Notes under the pieces: model-generated
What the model was told of the DNA's origin: nothing
Database searches by the model: none
Seen by the model: only the letters and a program-made list of their open reading frames with translations
Source of the DNA: an uncultured Pelagibacteraceae bacterium
GTDB taxonomy: Bacteria; Pseudomonadota; Alphaproteobacteria; Pelagibacterales; Pelagibacteraceae
Direction of reading: 5' to 3'
Length of the DNA stretch: 64,000 nt
Assembly (NCBI GenBank): GCA_902615975.1
Contig: CACMRC010000004.1
Coordinates: 52,908 to 116,907, forward strand
Program-made: the position numbers and the translations under genes
Shown here: in pieces, positions 1 to 9,597 of the stretch
Numbering within the stretch: the stretch's first letter is position 1
How the letters are laid out: every line of letters starts with the position of its first letter

Positions 1-1
1 T

Positions 2-604
2 AAAATTATTCTTACTTCAAATACTAAAATTTCAGAACTTTATAAAGAAGGTCTTCAACATGAACAATTTATACCTTTTATAAAAATAATGGAAGATCAG
101 TCAATCGAGCATGAATTAAAAATTGAGGATGATTATAGAAAATCTAATGATAATCAAAAACAAAGATACTTTTTTCCACTTAATCAAGAAACTAATTTTA
201 AGATTAACAAATTTTTTAGAACAATAACAAAAGATAAAAAAAAATCTTCAATAAAAATTAATGTAAAGGGAAGAGAATTTAAAATAGAAAACTTTTATGA
301 AGGAATTGTTAGATGTGACTTTAATCAACTTTGTGATCAAAATTTAGGATCGGAAGATTATTTAGAAATAGTTAAAAACTGTAAATTTATGGTAATAGAT
401 CAAATACCTCAATTTAATGATATAAATTCAAATCAACAACAACGTTTTATCACTTTATTAGATATAATTTATGATAAAAATATTTCATTAGCAGTGACAG
501 CTGATCTAAATTTAAATCAATTTACCTCTTCAAGATTATTAGAAAAACCATTTAAACGAACTATTAGTCGGTTATATGAGCTTACATCTAAGGAGTATAT
601 ATAA
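2..604 (+). CDS. zapE: Cell division protein ZapE / AFG1-like ATPase, C-terminal part (5' end outside window)
   Basis: The frame stays open upstream of the listed ATG to base 2 (KIILTSNTKISELYKEGLQHEQFIPFIKIM), resembling the ZapE/AFG1 'TSN...LY..GLQ...F.PFI' region. Confidence 0.8.
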   Translation, partial: KIILTSNTKISELYKEGLQHEQFIPFIKIMEDQSIEHELKIEDDYRKSNDNQKQRYFFPLNQETNFKINKFFRTITKDKKKSSIKINVKGREFKIENFYEGIVRCDFNQLCDQNLGSEDYLEIVKNCKFMVIDQIPQFNDINSNQQQRFITLLDIIYDKNISLAVTADLNLNQFTSSRLLEKPFKRTISRLYELTSKEYI

Positions 605-1023
605 TGAAACAAGAATTTTATAATCTTCAAATTAAGACTTATGGTCAAAAGTTATATGAGTTTACTAATGATACAATTCATTGGATTGGTCAAAATAACT
701 TTAAAAATGGTATTCTTAATTTAAGTATCCAGCACACAAGCGCCTCATTAATTGTTCAAGAAAATGCAGATCCAGATGTACAAACAGACTTAATAAATTA
801 TTTTGATAAATTAGCTCCTATGGATAACAAACTATATGTTCATACTACGGAGGGAAAAGATGATATGCCTGCACATATTAAATCTACATTAACAAATAAT
901 CAAATTTCTCTAAGTGTGAAAGACAGTGAATTGTTGCTTGGAACTTGGCAGGGTATATATTTATTTGAACACAGATTAGACGCTCAAAAAAGAACTATAA
1001 TTCATCATTTTATTGGAGAATAA
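604..1023 (+). CDS. YjbQ/UPF0047 family protein
   Basis: 139 aa; 'LSIQHTSASLIVQENADPDVQTDL' and 'GTWQGIYLFEHR' are typical of UPF0047. Confidence 0.85.
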   Translation: MKQEFYNLQIKTYGQKLYEFTNDTIHWIGQNNFKNGILNLSIQHTSASLIVQENADPDVQTDLINYFDKLAPMDNKLYVHTTEGKDDMPAHIKSTLTNNQISLSVKDSELLLGTWQGIYLFEHRLDAQKRTIIHHFIGE

Positions 1024-1031
1024 AATTAAAT

Positions 1032-2453
1032 TTATTTTTTCTTCAAAGATTGAAACGCTTCAAGAGCTGCTGCTCTAGCTTTTTCATGAACAACAATTGG
1101 GCCCGGGTAATCTTTGCCAATAATTGTTTTTATAGCTTCTTGATACTTTAATTCCATTTCCCATGGTTTATGAATAAATTTATTTGGAACATTTTTAAGT
1201 TCTGGAACCCATTTTTTTACATAATTGCCTTCTTTATCAAATTTTTCACCCTGAAGTATTGGATTGAATATTCTAAAATAAGGTGCTGCATCTGCACCAC
1301 AGCCAGCAACCCATTGCCATTGAGCAACATTATTTGCTTTGTTAAAATCTAGTAGACAGTTTCTAAAATACTTCTCACCTTCAGTCCAATTAATTCTCAA
1401 ATGTTTGACTAAAAATGAACCAACAACCATTCTTATTCTATTATGCATCCATCCAGTCTCATATAATTCTCTCATACCTGCATCGACAATAGGATAACCG
1501 GTCATTCCCTTTTTCCATGCTTTTAAGAATTTCTCATTTTTTACCCAAGGGAATTTATCAAATTCCTTTCTAAAATTTCCTTTTAAGAATTCTGGGAAAT
1601 AATTAATTAAACTATGCGAAAACTCTCTCCAACCAAGCTCATTAATATATTTTCTATAACCAATTCCTTTTGATTTAATTTCAGAACATTTTTTCCAAAT
1701 ACTGCTTACATGAATTTGGCCATGTTTGATGTAGGGAGATAATTTAGAGGTTCCTTCGATAGATGGTATATCTCGAGAAGTTCCATAATCTTTAATTTTG
1801 TTTTCAATTAAATTTTTAAGTATTTTTTTTGAATCATTTTCTGAAACTTTCCAATATTTATCAAATTTTTTATACCAATTTTTTTTTGGTAAAATCTCTA
1901 TTGGTTCAATACACTTTTTAAAATATGTAACCCTTTTTACTTTCTTTTTAACAATATAATTTTTGCTTGGTGGTTGATTTAAATAAACTTGCTCCGCATT
2001 TCTCCAAAAAGGGGTAAACACTTTAAAGGGAGTTCCATCATTTTTTGTTATTTCTTGAAATTCATTTAAAATATTTCCTTTGAAATATTTATAATTGATT
2101 TCATTTTTAATAAATAAGTCACGTATTTTTTTTCCTTTAGCTATAACATCTGGCTCATAAATTTTATTCCAATAAACTGAAAGCTTATCCTTTTTATTAA
2201 ATTTAGAAAAAATTTCTAATTCGTCACCTTTTACTATTTCAAGATTAATTTTATAATCTGATAATTCTTTTTTTAAAGTTTCTAGAGATTTAAAAACCCA
2301 CCATTTTTGAGCTTCCCTTTTGTTGTCAAAATCATTGTTATTATAAATATATAATGCAATTACATTATCATGATTTTGTGCTGCATAAGATAAAGCAGGA
2401 TTATTTTCAATTCTAAAATCCTCTCTTATCCAAAAAATACCTGTATTACTCAT
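1032..2453 (-). CDS. phrB: Deoxyribodipyrimidine photolyase / cryptochrome family
   Basis: 473 aa; 'WIREDFRIENNPAL', 'TGYPIVDAGMRELYETGWMHNRIRMVVGSFLVKHLRINW', 'WQWVAGCGADAAPYFRIFNP'. Confidence 0.93.
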   Translation of the reverse strand: MSNTGIFWIREDFRIENNPALSYAAQNHDNVIALYIYNNNDFDNKREAQKWWVFKSLETLKKELSDYKINLEIVKGDELEIFSKFNKKDKLSVYWNKIYEPDVIAKGKKIRDLFIKNEINYKYFKGNILNEFQEITKNDGTPFKVFTPFWRNAEQVYLNQPPSKNYIVKKKVKRVTYFKKCIEPIEILPKKNWYKKFDKYWKVSENDSKKILKNLIENKIKDYGTSRDIPSIEGTSKLSPYIKHGQIHVSSIWKKCSEIKSKGIGYRKYINELGWREFSHSLINYFPEFLKGNFRKEFDKFPWVKNEKFLKAWKKGMTGYPIVDAGMRELYETGWMHNRIRMVVGSFLVKHLRINWTEGEKYFRNCLLDFNKANNVAQWQWVAGCGADAAPYFRIFNPILQGEKFDKEGNYVKKWVPELKNVPNKFIHKPWEMELKYQEAIKTIIGKDYPGPIVVHEKARAAALEAFQSLKKK

Positions 2454-2457
2454 TGGT

Positions 2458-3588
2458 TTAATTTTGGTTAATTAACTTTTGATACATTTCTTGATCAGTA
2501 TCTCCCTCACAACCAAAAACCAAAATATTAGATTTTTCATTTAGATCTAATTTTTCTTTAATTGCTTGATCTTCACAACTTGTAATCAAACTAATTACGC
2601 CAGGAGCTGAATTTTCTCCTGCAATTATTTTATCATCACTAAAGCTTGAATTTCCAAGTAATTTCATAGTTTTTGCAATATCATCATCTGGTAAACTTAT
2701 ACAATGTTTAACTGAATTTTTGAGTATTTCCCATGGGACCAATGATACTTCACCACAAGACATACCACCCATTAAGCTTTCTCTTTTAATATCTATTTTT
2801 TCTATTTTACCAGTTTTAATGCTTTCCATTACACACGCAGCACTATCAGGTTCAACAACTATAATTGTTGGAACATAATTCAAATATCTTGCAATACCTG
2901 CAACCATGGCAGCAGCCATGCCACCAACACCAGCCTGTAAAATGATGTGAGTTATTTCCTCCTCTTGGATTTGATTAGTTATCTCCTTCATCATTACCGT
3001 ATAGCCTGCCATTGTATACTTGGGGACGACCATGTAATCTTTCCAAGCAACATCCTGAACTATTTGCCAATTATTTTCAGTAGACTGTTTTATGCATTCC
3101 ATTAATGATTTTTCATAATTACCTTTTACTTTGACTACATCTGCTCCAAGTGCAGACATAGCTTTGCCTCTTGCATCACTTACAAATTCACTAATAAATA
3201 TTTTACATTTTAACCCCAATCTTCTTGCTCCCCAGGCAACAGATCTTCCATGATTACCGGCAGTAGCTGTTGCTACTACTATATCTTTATTTCCTCTGGT
3301 TACCTTTTCTACCGCATAAGCTCCGCCTAAAGCTTTAAAAGATTTTAAATCAAATCTTTTATTTTCATCTTTATAAAAAATTTTGTTTAAACTTAATTCT
3401 TTTGAAAGTTTATTTAAGGAAAGCAGGGGAGTAGGAGAATAACCTTTCCACTTAGAAATACTTTTATAAGCATCATCAATTTCTTCTGACGTTAAAGAAT
3501 TAAGAATTTTTTTTTTGTCAAATGAGTAATTTTTATTTTCTATAAATTCTGTGTGTTTCCACTGATGACCGTTAGATAATATAGTCAT
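2458..3588 (-). CDS. Diaminopropionate ammonia-lyase-like PLP enzyme
   Basis: 376 aa; PLP lysine motif 'DLKSFKALGGAYAV', 'ATAGNHGRSVAWGARRLG', 'LQAGVGGMAAAMVAG'. Confidence 0.8.
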   Translation of the reverse strand: MTILSNGHQWKHTEFIENKNYSFDKKKILNSLTSEEIDDAYKSISKWKGYSPTPLLSLNKLSKELSLNKIFYKDENKRFDLKSFKALGGAYAVEKVTRGNKDIVVATATAGNHGRSVAWGARRLGLKCKIFISEFVSDARGKAMSALGADVVKVKGNYEKSLMECIKQSTENNWQIVQDVAWKDYMVVPKYTMAGYTVMMKEITNQIQEEEITHIILQAGVGGMAAAMVAGIARYLNYVPTIIVVEPDSAACVMESIKTGKIEKIDIKRESLMGGMSCGEVSLVPWEILKNSVKHCISLPDDDIAKTMKLLGNSSFSDDKIIAGENSAPGVISLITSCEDQAIKEKLDLNEKSNILVFGCEGDTDQEMYQKLINQN

Positions 3589-3591
3589 GTA

Positions 3592-4917
3592 CTAGCAATC
3601 TAAAGTATTATCTTTTTCCCACTTAGTAACATCTTTTGTTTTATCAAAACTATCTTTTGATTTGAATTCATTCATTTCCGAACTTCTTAACTTTATATAA
3701 CTTTCAATAACATCTTTGCCGAAAGCATCATTCATATCTTTATTATTTTTTAATAAATTTAATGATTGTGCAAGTTCATCAGGTAGTTTAGGTAAGTTGG
3801 GGTATTTATGATGATCTTCATACATATTGCAATCCAAAGGTTTACCTGGATCAACTTTATTTTTTAAACCATATAGACCAGCTGCTAAAACACTTGCTTG
3901 CAATAAGTAAGGATTAGCAGAACCATCCATTAATCTTAATTCAAATCTTCCGGGATCAGGAATTCTTATCATGTGTGTTCGATTATTACCTGTGTAAGAA
4001 ATACTACTCGGAGACCATGATGCTCCAGATTTTGTAGGTGGTGCATTTATTCTTCTGTAACTATTGATTGTTGGGTTAAAAAACGCAGATAACGATGAAG
4101 CATTTTTAATTACACCACCTAAAAAATTATAAGCCATTTTACTTAAACCAAGTTTATCTTTATTATCTAAAAATTTATTTTTACTACCTTGCCAAACTGA
4201 TACGTGGGCATGACAACCATTGCCGGTTAAATTTCCAAATGGTTTAGGCATAAATGTTGCTCTTAATCCGTGCTTTTCAGCAATTGTTTTTACCATAAAC
4301 TTAAAAAAGGTATGTCTGTCTGCAGTTTTTAGGCAATCTGAATAATCCCAATTCATTTCAAACTGACCGTTAGCATCCTCGTGATCGTTTTGATAAGGGC
4401 CCCATCCCATTTCAATCATACAGTCGCAAATTTCCTTAATTAAATCATACCTTCTCATTAATGCAGATTGGTCGTAACAAGGTTTGGATTGTGTATCTCT
4501 TAGATCTGCAATTGAGTTTCCATCAGATGAAATTAAAAAATATTCACACTCAACCCCCGATTTCATTGTTAAATTTTGTTTTTTTAGTTTTTTTATTTGA
4601 TTTTTTAACATCACTCTGGGGGATGCATCTACAGGTTTGCCATTCATCCATAAGTCAGAAGCTAACCATCCAACTTCTTTATTCCATGGAAGTTGAATTA
4701 AACTATCTGGATCAGGAATTCCAAACATGTCTGAGTCAGCTGGTGTCATATCTAACCATGCTGCAAATCCAGCAAAACCAGCTCCTGCATTTTGCATTTC
4801 TTTTATTGCATGAGCAGGTACTAATTTTGATCTTAATACACCAAATAAATCTACAAAACTGATTAAAAAATATTTAATTTTTTTTTGCTTAGCAATTTGA
4901 AATAAATTTTTAGACAC
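3592..4917 (-). CDS. Glutamine synthetase-family protein (GlnT/type III-like), paralogue of the GmaS-like ORF at 10562-12037
   Basis: 441 aa; 'NGCHAHVSVW', 'NSYRRINAPPTKSGASWSPSSISYTGNNRTHMIRIPDPGRFELRLMDGSANPYL'. Confidence 0.85.
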   Translation of the reverse strand: MSKNLFQIAKQKKIKYFLISFVDLFGVLRSKLVPAHAIKEMQNAGAGFAGFAAWLDMTPADSDMFGIPDPDSLIQLPWNKEVGWLASDLWMNGKPVDASPRVMLKNQIKKLKKQNLTMKSGVECEYFLISSDGNSIADLRDTQSKPCYDQSALMRRYDLIKEICDCMIEMGWGPYQNDHEDANGQFEMNWDYSDCLKTADRHTFFKFMVKTIAEKHGLRATFMPKPFGNLTGNGCHAHVSVWQGSKNKFLDNKDKLGLSKMAYNFLGGVIKNASSLSAFFNPTINSYRRINAPPTKSGASWSPSSISYTGNNRTHMIRIPDPGRFELRLMDGSANPYLLQASVLAAGLYGLKNKVDPGKPLDCNMYEDHHKYPNLPKLPDELAQSLNLLKNNKDMNDAFGKDVIESYIKLRSSEMNEFKSKDSFDKTKDVTKWEKDNTLDC

Positions 4918-4934
4918 AACTTAAGTTAACACAA

Positions 4935-5087
4935 TTATTTAAAAAAAGATAAAATTGTTTCTTTATAATAAATTAAATTAACAAGAATAATTACAATTAC
5001 AGCTAGTATCACTCCATACTTAGCTTTAGGAAATGCTACCCCTCTCATTTTAGAAGGTCTTAGTTCTTCGTTATCTTTATCATCCAT
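4935..5087 (-). CDS. Small single-TM protein (50 aa), absent from supplied ORF track
   Basis: Read by hand: MDDKDNEELRPSKMRGVAFPKAKYGVILAVIVIILVNLIYYKETILSFFK*. Charged N-terminus, one hydrophobic helix, located just after a terminator-like hairpin. Confidence 0.55.
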   Translation of the reverse strand: MDDKDNEELRPSKMRGVAFPKAKYGVILAVIVIILVNLIYYKETILSFFK

Positions 5088-5093
5088 ATTTTC

Positions 5094-5127
5094 TAAAAAA
5101 AAAGGGCGCCACAATTAAGTAGCGCCC
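5094..5127 (-). terminator. Rho-independent terminator after the amt / 76-aa ORF unit
   Basis: Minus strand: GGGCGC-(loop)-GCGCCC followed by a T tract (plus strand aaaaaaaaa gggcgc...gcgccc). Confidence 0.75.
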
Positions 5128-5142
5128 AAATTTATTTTTTAC

Positions 5143-5373
5143 TTACCAATCGGTAATATTGCTTTTATGGTCGTTAGCACCATGTCTTTTTCTAGCTAGT
5201 CTTGAAAGTTCTTCACTCTCAGATTTAGCTGTTAAAACATGCCAACCAACCCACAAAATAATAGCAATGATTACCAGTATTCCTTCACTAGATCCAGCAC
5301 CAGGATAAACAGCACCAGCAACCTCTTCAGCTGGTTTGTTAAGGTGATCTATCCAGTTTGTAACTGTAGCCAT
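5143..5373 (-). CDS. Small membrane protein (76 aa) downstream of the Amt transporter
   Basis: MATVTNWIDHLNKPAEEVAGAVYPGAGSSEGILVIIAIILWVGWHVLTAKSESEELSRLARKRHG...; one TM segment; same strand, 13-bp gap from the amt stop. Confidence 0.75.
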   Translation of the reverse strand: MATVTNWIDHLNKPAEEVAGAVYPGAGSSEGILVIIAIILWVGWHVLTAKSESEELSRLARKRHGANDHKSNITDW

Positions 5374-5386
5374 ATATTACTCTCCT

Positions 5387-6787
5387 TTACCTGGTTGCGG
5401 ACGCAACTGCTTTTTCGTCCTCTTTAGCAGTCTCCATTATTTCATAGTCTAGTCCAGCTATCTCAACTTCACGAGGGATTCTTAGTTTACCCATACCGTT
5501 AAGAACTTTAGCTATGATGTAGCCTGGTATTAGTCCAAGAACAACGAACATTATTAATGCACCGATGAATTGACCTAATGGGTTAATTGTAGCATAAGTT
5601 GTTCCATCCCACATAGCGCCAACACTGTAACCAGATGATGGGTAACCATTTAAGACAAAACCACAAATTACTAGACCAATAAATCCAGCATATCCATGTA
5701 CCGCTACTGCACCAACTGCATCATCAATTTTGAACTTACGTTCAACCCAGTAATGTAGTTTGTATGAAATAACAACACCGATCATACCGATGATCATTGC
5801 TTGAATTGGATGATATAAATCATTTCCAGCTGAAGCACATATGATACCTGCTAGTCCACTAGAGTATGTCCAGAAAGGATCACCTTTAGCAATCCAATAA
5901 CCGGCTAATAATCCTCCTGATAATGACATCAAGAAGTTAAAAGTTATACCACTAAGTGTAGTAGGGGTTACGTATATGTTTGTAGCTGTCCAATAACTTA
6001 TGCCTTCCATCCCATATTCGGGTCCAAGGTCAAAGATTGGTATATTACATGCTGCATAAAATCCCCAGAAGCCAGTATAAATTAAAAATAATCCAATTGT
6101 TACTAGCCAAGGATTTCTCGGCCCAATGTTTCTTGGTTCACCACTAGATGAAAACTTACCTATTCTTGGTCCTAAAACAAATAGAACACCTAAAGCAAAT
6201 CCACCTGCAATAGCGTGAATAACTCCTGACGCATAAGCATCATGATATCCTAAAAGTTTTAACATCCATCCATCAAAGTGCCATCCCCAAGCAGCATCGA
6301 TCGTCCAAAAAACAGATCCAATTGCAATTGCTAAAATTCCAAATGCAAAAGTCGTAATTCTTTCAATGATTGCTCCAGAAACGATGGATGCAGCCGTCCA
6401 AGAGAAAAGTAAAAAGGCAGCCCAGAAGACACCAGAAATATGGTCTCCTAAATTGACAGCCATTAAATCACTTGTAGCCGTATACCATGTTGCACTAAAT
6501 GCTGACTCGTCCGTGATGAGCGCAGTGCTTTCATTCATTATTGATGGCGCTAATCCAGGTCCTGTTGGAAAAGCCCAGTAAATCCACCAACCAAATAAAA
6601 ACCATGTTACTGTTACCAATGGTATCAGCATCGTGTTTTTCATAAGAGTATGTTGATGGTGTTTGTATCGAGAAGCTCCAACTTCATACATACAGAAACC
6701 GACGTGAATTAGGAACATCAGTACCACTGTCACCCAGTAGTAAAATTCTGTAAATATGGTTGTAAGAGCACCTAACTGATCAGTCAT
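5387..6787 (-). CDS. amt: Ammonium/methylammonium transporter (Amt/MEP family)
   Basis: 466 aa polytopic; 'HDAYASGVIHAIAGGFALG' and 'VAVHGYAGFIGLVICG' match the two Amt pore-histidine regions; preceded by GGAGAG. Confidence 0.87.
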   Translation of the reverse strand: MTDQLGALTTIFTEFYYWVTVVLMFLIHVGFCMYEVGASRYKHHQHTLMKNTMLIPLVTVTWFLFGWWIYWAFPTGPGLAPSIMNESTALITDESAFSATWYTATSDLMAVNLGDHISGVFWAAFLLFSWTAASIVSGAIIERITTFAFGILAIAIGSVFWTIDAAWGWHFDGWMLKLLGYHDAYASGVIHAIAGGFALGVLFVLGPRIGKFSSSGEPRNIGPRNPWLVTIGLFLIYTGFWGFYAACNIPIFDLGPEYGMEGISYWTATNIYVTPTTLSGITFNFLMSLSGGLLAGYWIAKGDPFWTYSSGLAGIICASAGNDLYHPIQAMIIGMIGVVISYKLHYWVERKFKIDDAVGAVAVHGYAGFIGLVICGFVLNGYPSSGYSVGAMWDGTTYATINPLGQFIGALIMFVVLGLIPGYIIAKVLNGMGKLRIPREVEIAGLDYEIMETAKEDEKAVASATR

Positions 6788-6856
6788 ATTCTCTCTCCAT
6801 ATTAGTTTATGCGAGCCTATTAAATTTTGTGATTCGATACAAATATAAAAACCTTT

Positions 6857-6884
6857 AAAAACCTAGCGTGTGCACAAGGTTTTT
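6857..6884 (-). terminator. Possible weak terminator/attenuator between the mgs operon end and amt
   Basis: aaaaacc...ggttttt inverted repeat with inner palindrome tgtgcaca in the 124-bp gap. Confidence 0.4.
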
Positions 6885-6911
6885 AAAAAAAATCAACTTT
6901 TAATTGAAATA

Positions 6912-7322
6912 TTAAAATTTTAAATAAGCTTTTTTCAAATCAACAAGTGGATGTTTTGGAGACATTTGAAACTTAACCAAAAGTTCTCTTGCAATCATAT
7001 CTCTATCTTGTTGGTTATTTGGTAGTTTAATTGACTTTGGAATTGTAACCCAACCATTTGCATTTCTGCAGAATACAGCAGGTCTATCATCTTCATAGCC
7101 CATATGGACATCTTCCAACCAATTTAAATCATCCCACCCCATCGCTTCTATATATTTCTTAAGAAATGGAGTTAATTTAGAATAGTCAGGTAAAAGATTA
7201 ACATCGTATCTGTAACCAATAGACTGGCCAATCATTTTTTCTCTGGCAGTCTCTTTTTTTTTGCCTAATTGTCCTTTTATCTCTTTTGTTTTTGCTACTT
7301 TTTTATTTTTTTTTTTGGGCAT
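6912..7322 (-). CDS. Conserved-looking protein of unknown function (136 aa), last gene of the mgs-like operon
   Basis: MPKKKNKKVAKTKEIKGQLGKKKETAREKMIGQSIGYRYDVNLLPDYSKLTPFLKKYIEAMGWDDLNWLEDVHMGYEDDRPAVFC...; 8-bp gap to MgsC-like ORF. Confidence 0.75.
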   Translation of the reverse strand: MPKKKNKKVAKTKEIKGQLGKKKETAREKMIGQSIGYRYDVNLLPDYSKLTPFLKKYIEAMGWDDLNWLEDVHMGYEDDRPAVFCRNANGWVTIPKSIKLPNNQQDRDMIARELLVKFQMSPKHPLVDLKKAYLKF

Positions 7323-7330
7323 AGTTACCT

Positions 7331-8743
7331 CTATATTTTGTGGTAGTTATCAACACCAACTGTGTAGTTAGTTCCAGCCAAAGGAACTTTTGCTAAAGCT
7401 GATGCTTCTGATGTTAAAGCAGCTAAATCTTCAGGCTCTAGAGAGTGGATATTTGTTTTTCCACAAGCTCTTGCTAATAGCTGAGCTTCTAGAGTCATTG
7501 AGTGAAGATAATTGTAAACTCTTAGTGCAGCATCATCAGGGTTTAATCTTGCTCTTAATTTAGGATCTTGAGTAGCAACACCAACTGGGCAACGTCCAGT
7601 ATGGCAGTGATAACATTCACCTGCTTTTACACCCATCTCTTTTTCAAAGTCAGCTTCAGGGATATCTTTATTGCAATTTAATGCAATCATTGATCCAGTA
7701 CCAATAGCGATTGCATCAGCTCCAAGAGCTAAAGCTTTAGCCATGTCAGCACCGTCTCTTACTCCACCAGCATAAATTAATGTTACTTTCCCAGTTTTAC
7801 CGACATCATCAATTGCTCTTCTAGCCTCTCTAATTGCAGCAATACCAGGAATACCAGTGTTTGCAGCAGCAATATGCGGACCAGCTCCTGTAGAACCTTC
7901 CATTCCATCTAAGTAAATAGAGTCAGGATCACATTTTGCAGCCATACGCACATCATCATAAACTTTAGATGCACCTAGCTTTAATTGAATTGGCACTTTA
8001 TTTTTTGTTAACTGTCTTAGCTCTTCTACTTTTAACGCTAAATCATCTGGTCCTAACCAGTCTGGGTGTCTCGCTGGAGATCTTTGGTCAATACCAGATG
8101 GTAATGATCTCATCTCGGCAACTTGGTCAGTAACTTTTTGACCCATTAAGTGTCCGCCCATTCCAACTTTTTGACCTTGTCCAATAAATACTTCAATCCC
8201 ATCTGCTAATTGTGCATGATGTGGATTAAAACCGTATCTTGATTGAATACATTGGTAATACCATTTTTCAGAGTATCTTCTTTCATCAGGTATCATTCCA
8301 CCCTCACCTGAACATGTAGCACTACCAGCCATAGTTGCTCCTCTTGCTAAAGCAGTTTTTGCTTCATAAGAAAGCGCACCAAAACTCATTCCTGTAATAT
8401 AAACTGGAATATCTAATTCAATTGGATTTTCACATCTTGGTCCAATAACAGTCTTTGTTTCACATTTTTCTCTGTAACCTTCGATTACAAATCTAGTTAG
8501 TGTTCCAGGTAAGAAAACTAAATCATCAAAAGTAGGAATTTTTTTCATTAATGCCATTCCTCGCATTCTGTATCTTCCTAATTGAGATTTAATATGAATA
8601 TCGTCTATTACTTCAGGTGTAAATATAGCGTTATGACCTAATAAACTTTTATTTCTTTTACCTTCTTCATGTGCGTGGACATCAGCTTTTCCACCAACAC
8701 CTTTTCCATTTTTTTTAACTTTTTTAGATTTTTTCTTAGGCAT
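7331..8743 (-). CDS. mgsC: Glutamate synthase FMN-domain protein; N-methylglutamate synthase subunit MgsC / GlxD-like
   Basis: 470 aa; 'PVYITGMSFGALSYEAKTALARGA', 'YLDGMEGSTGAGP', 'CYHCHTGRCPVGVATQDP' from the GltB FMN domain; context with gmaS. Confidence 0.83.
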   Translation of the reverse strand: MPKKKSKKVKKNGKGVGGKADVHAHEEGKRNKSLLGHNAIFTPEVIDDIHIKSQLGRYRMRGMALMKKIPTFDDLVFLPGTLTRFVIEGYREKCETKTVIGPRCENPIELDIPVYITGMSFGALSYEAKTALARGATMAGSATCSGEGGMIPDERRYSEKWYYQCIQSRYGFNPHHAQLADGIEVFIGQGQKVGMGGHLMGQKVTDQVAEMRSLPSGIDQRSPARHPDWLGPDDLALKVEELRQLTKNKVPIQLKLGASKVYDDVRMAAKCDPDSIYLDGMEGSTGAGPHIAAANTGIPGIAAIREARRAIDDVGKTGKVTLIYAGGVRDGADMAKALALGADAIAIGTGSMIALNCNKDIPEADFEKEMGVKAGECYHCHTGRCPVGVATQDPKLRARLNPDDAALRVYNYLHSMTLEAQLLARACGKTNIHSLEPEDLAALTSEASALAKVPLAGTNYTVGVDNYHKI

Positions 8744-9597
8744 TATATTGCTCCCTTCTTCTCGGTAGGTTCCAAATTGTCATAATTCCAAAGTTTTTTA
8801 CCAGCTACAATTTTTTTCATTTTACTAACGTCAAAATTTTCACCAATCTCAGCTACTTTCAATTTTCTTTTAAGCCAATCTTGATCACTTGATGTTAATT
8901 CAGCGTCTACAGCATCACTACCATATGATCCAATTTCTCCACCTACGAAAATTGTCCCATCATACATTGAGTCACCTAAGTTTATTCCTACGTCTCCAAG
9001 AATAATTATTCTCCCTCTTTGCATCATAAAACCAGTAAAGGCACCAGCATCACCACCAATTATTATAGTTCCACCTTTCATATCAATACCAGTTCTGGCA
9101 CCAACACTACCTTTACAAATTAAATCACCACCTCTAATTGCCGCACCAAAACAAGATCCAGCATTCTTTTCGATCACTACTTTACCAGCCATTAAATTTT
9201 CTGCACATGACCATCCAACTCTTCCATTAATTCTAACTATTGGACCATCACAAGAACCCATTCCAAAGTACCCTAAACTTCCTTCAAAAATTAAATTTAG
9301 TTTATTTAAAATACCAACTCCAAGACTGTGTTTACCTTGAGGGTTTTTTATTACTATTGTTCCATATCCTTGGCTCATTAAATTATCGATTTCTTTATTA
9401 GCCTCAGGCGCTGTCATGTCCTTAACATCAAGATCAGTTCTTTTATTAAAATCTACATCGTATGTGCCAAAGTAGTAAAAGTTTTCTGCTTCATCAGGAT
9501 TAAAGAATTTTTGTTGAGTTCTCCCTGTTAAAACCTCAGTGTGCATACCCATTGATTGGGCTTTTGATTTTTTCGTTACTGTTTTTAGATTTGCCAT
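8743..9597 (-). CDS. mgsB: GltB domain-3-like protein; N-methylglutamate synthase subunit MgsB / GlxC-like
   Basis: 284 aa with glycine-rich GXGXG repeats: 'GRVGWSCAENLMAGKVVIEKNAGSCFGAAIRGGDLICKGSVGARTGIDMKGGTIIIGGDAGAFTGFMMQRGRIIILGDVG'. Confidence 0.82.
   Translation of the reverse strand: MANLKTVTKKSKAQSMGMHTEVLTGRTQQKFFNPDEAENFYYFGTYDVDFNKRTDLDVKDMTAPEANKEIDNLMSQGYGTIVIKNPQGKHSLGVGILNKLNLIFEGSLGYFGMGSCDGPIVRINGRVGWSCAENLMAGKVVIEKNAGSCFGAAIRGGDLICKGSVGARTGIDMKGGTIIIGGDAGAFTGFMMQRGRIIILGDVGINLGDSMYDGTIFVGGEIGSYGSDAVDAELTSSDQDWLKRKLKVAEIGENFDVSKMKKIVAGKKLWNYDNLEPTEKKGAI

Noticed and set aside
4461-4862. 133-aa plus-strand ORF opposite the GS-family gene
   Set aside because: Antisense shadow with no credible start context or motif.
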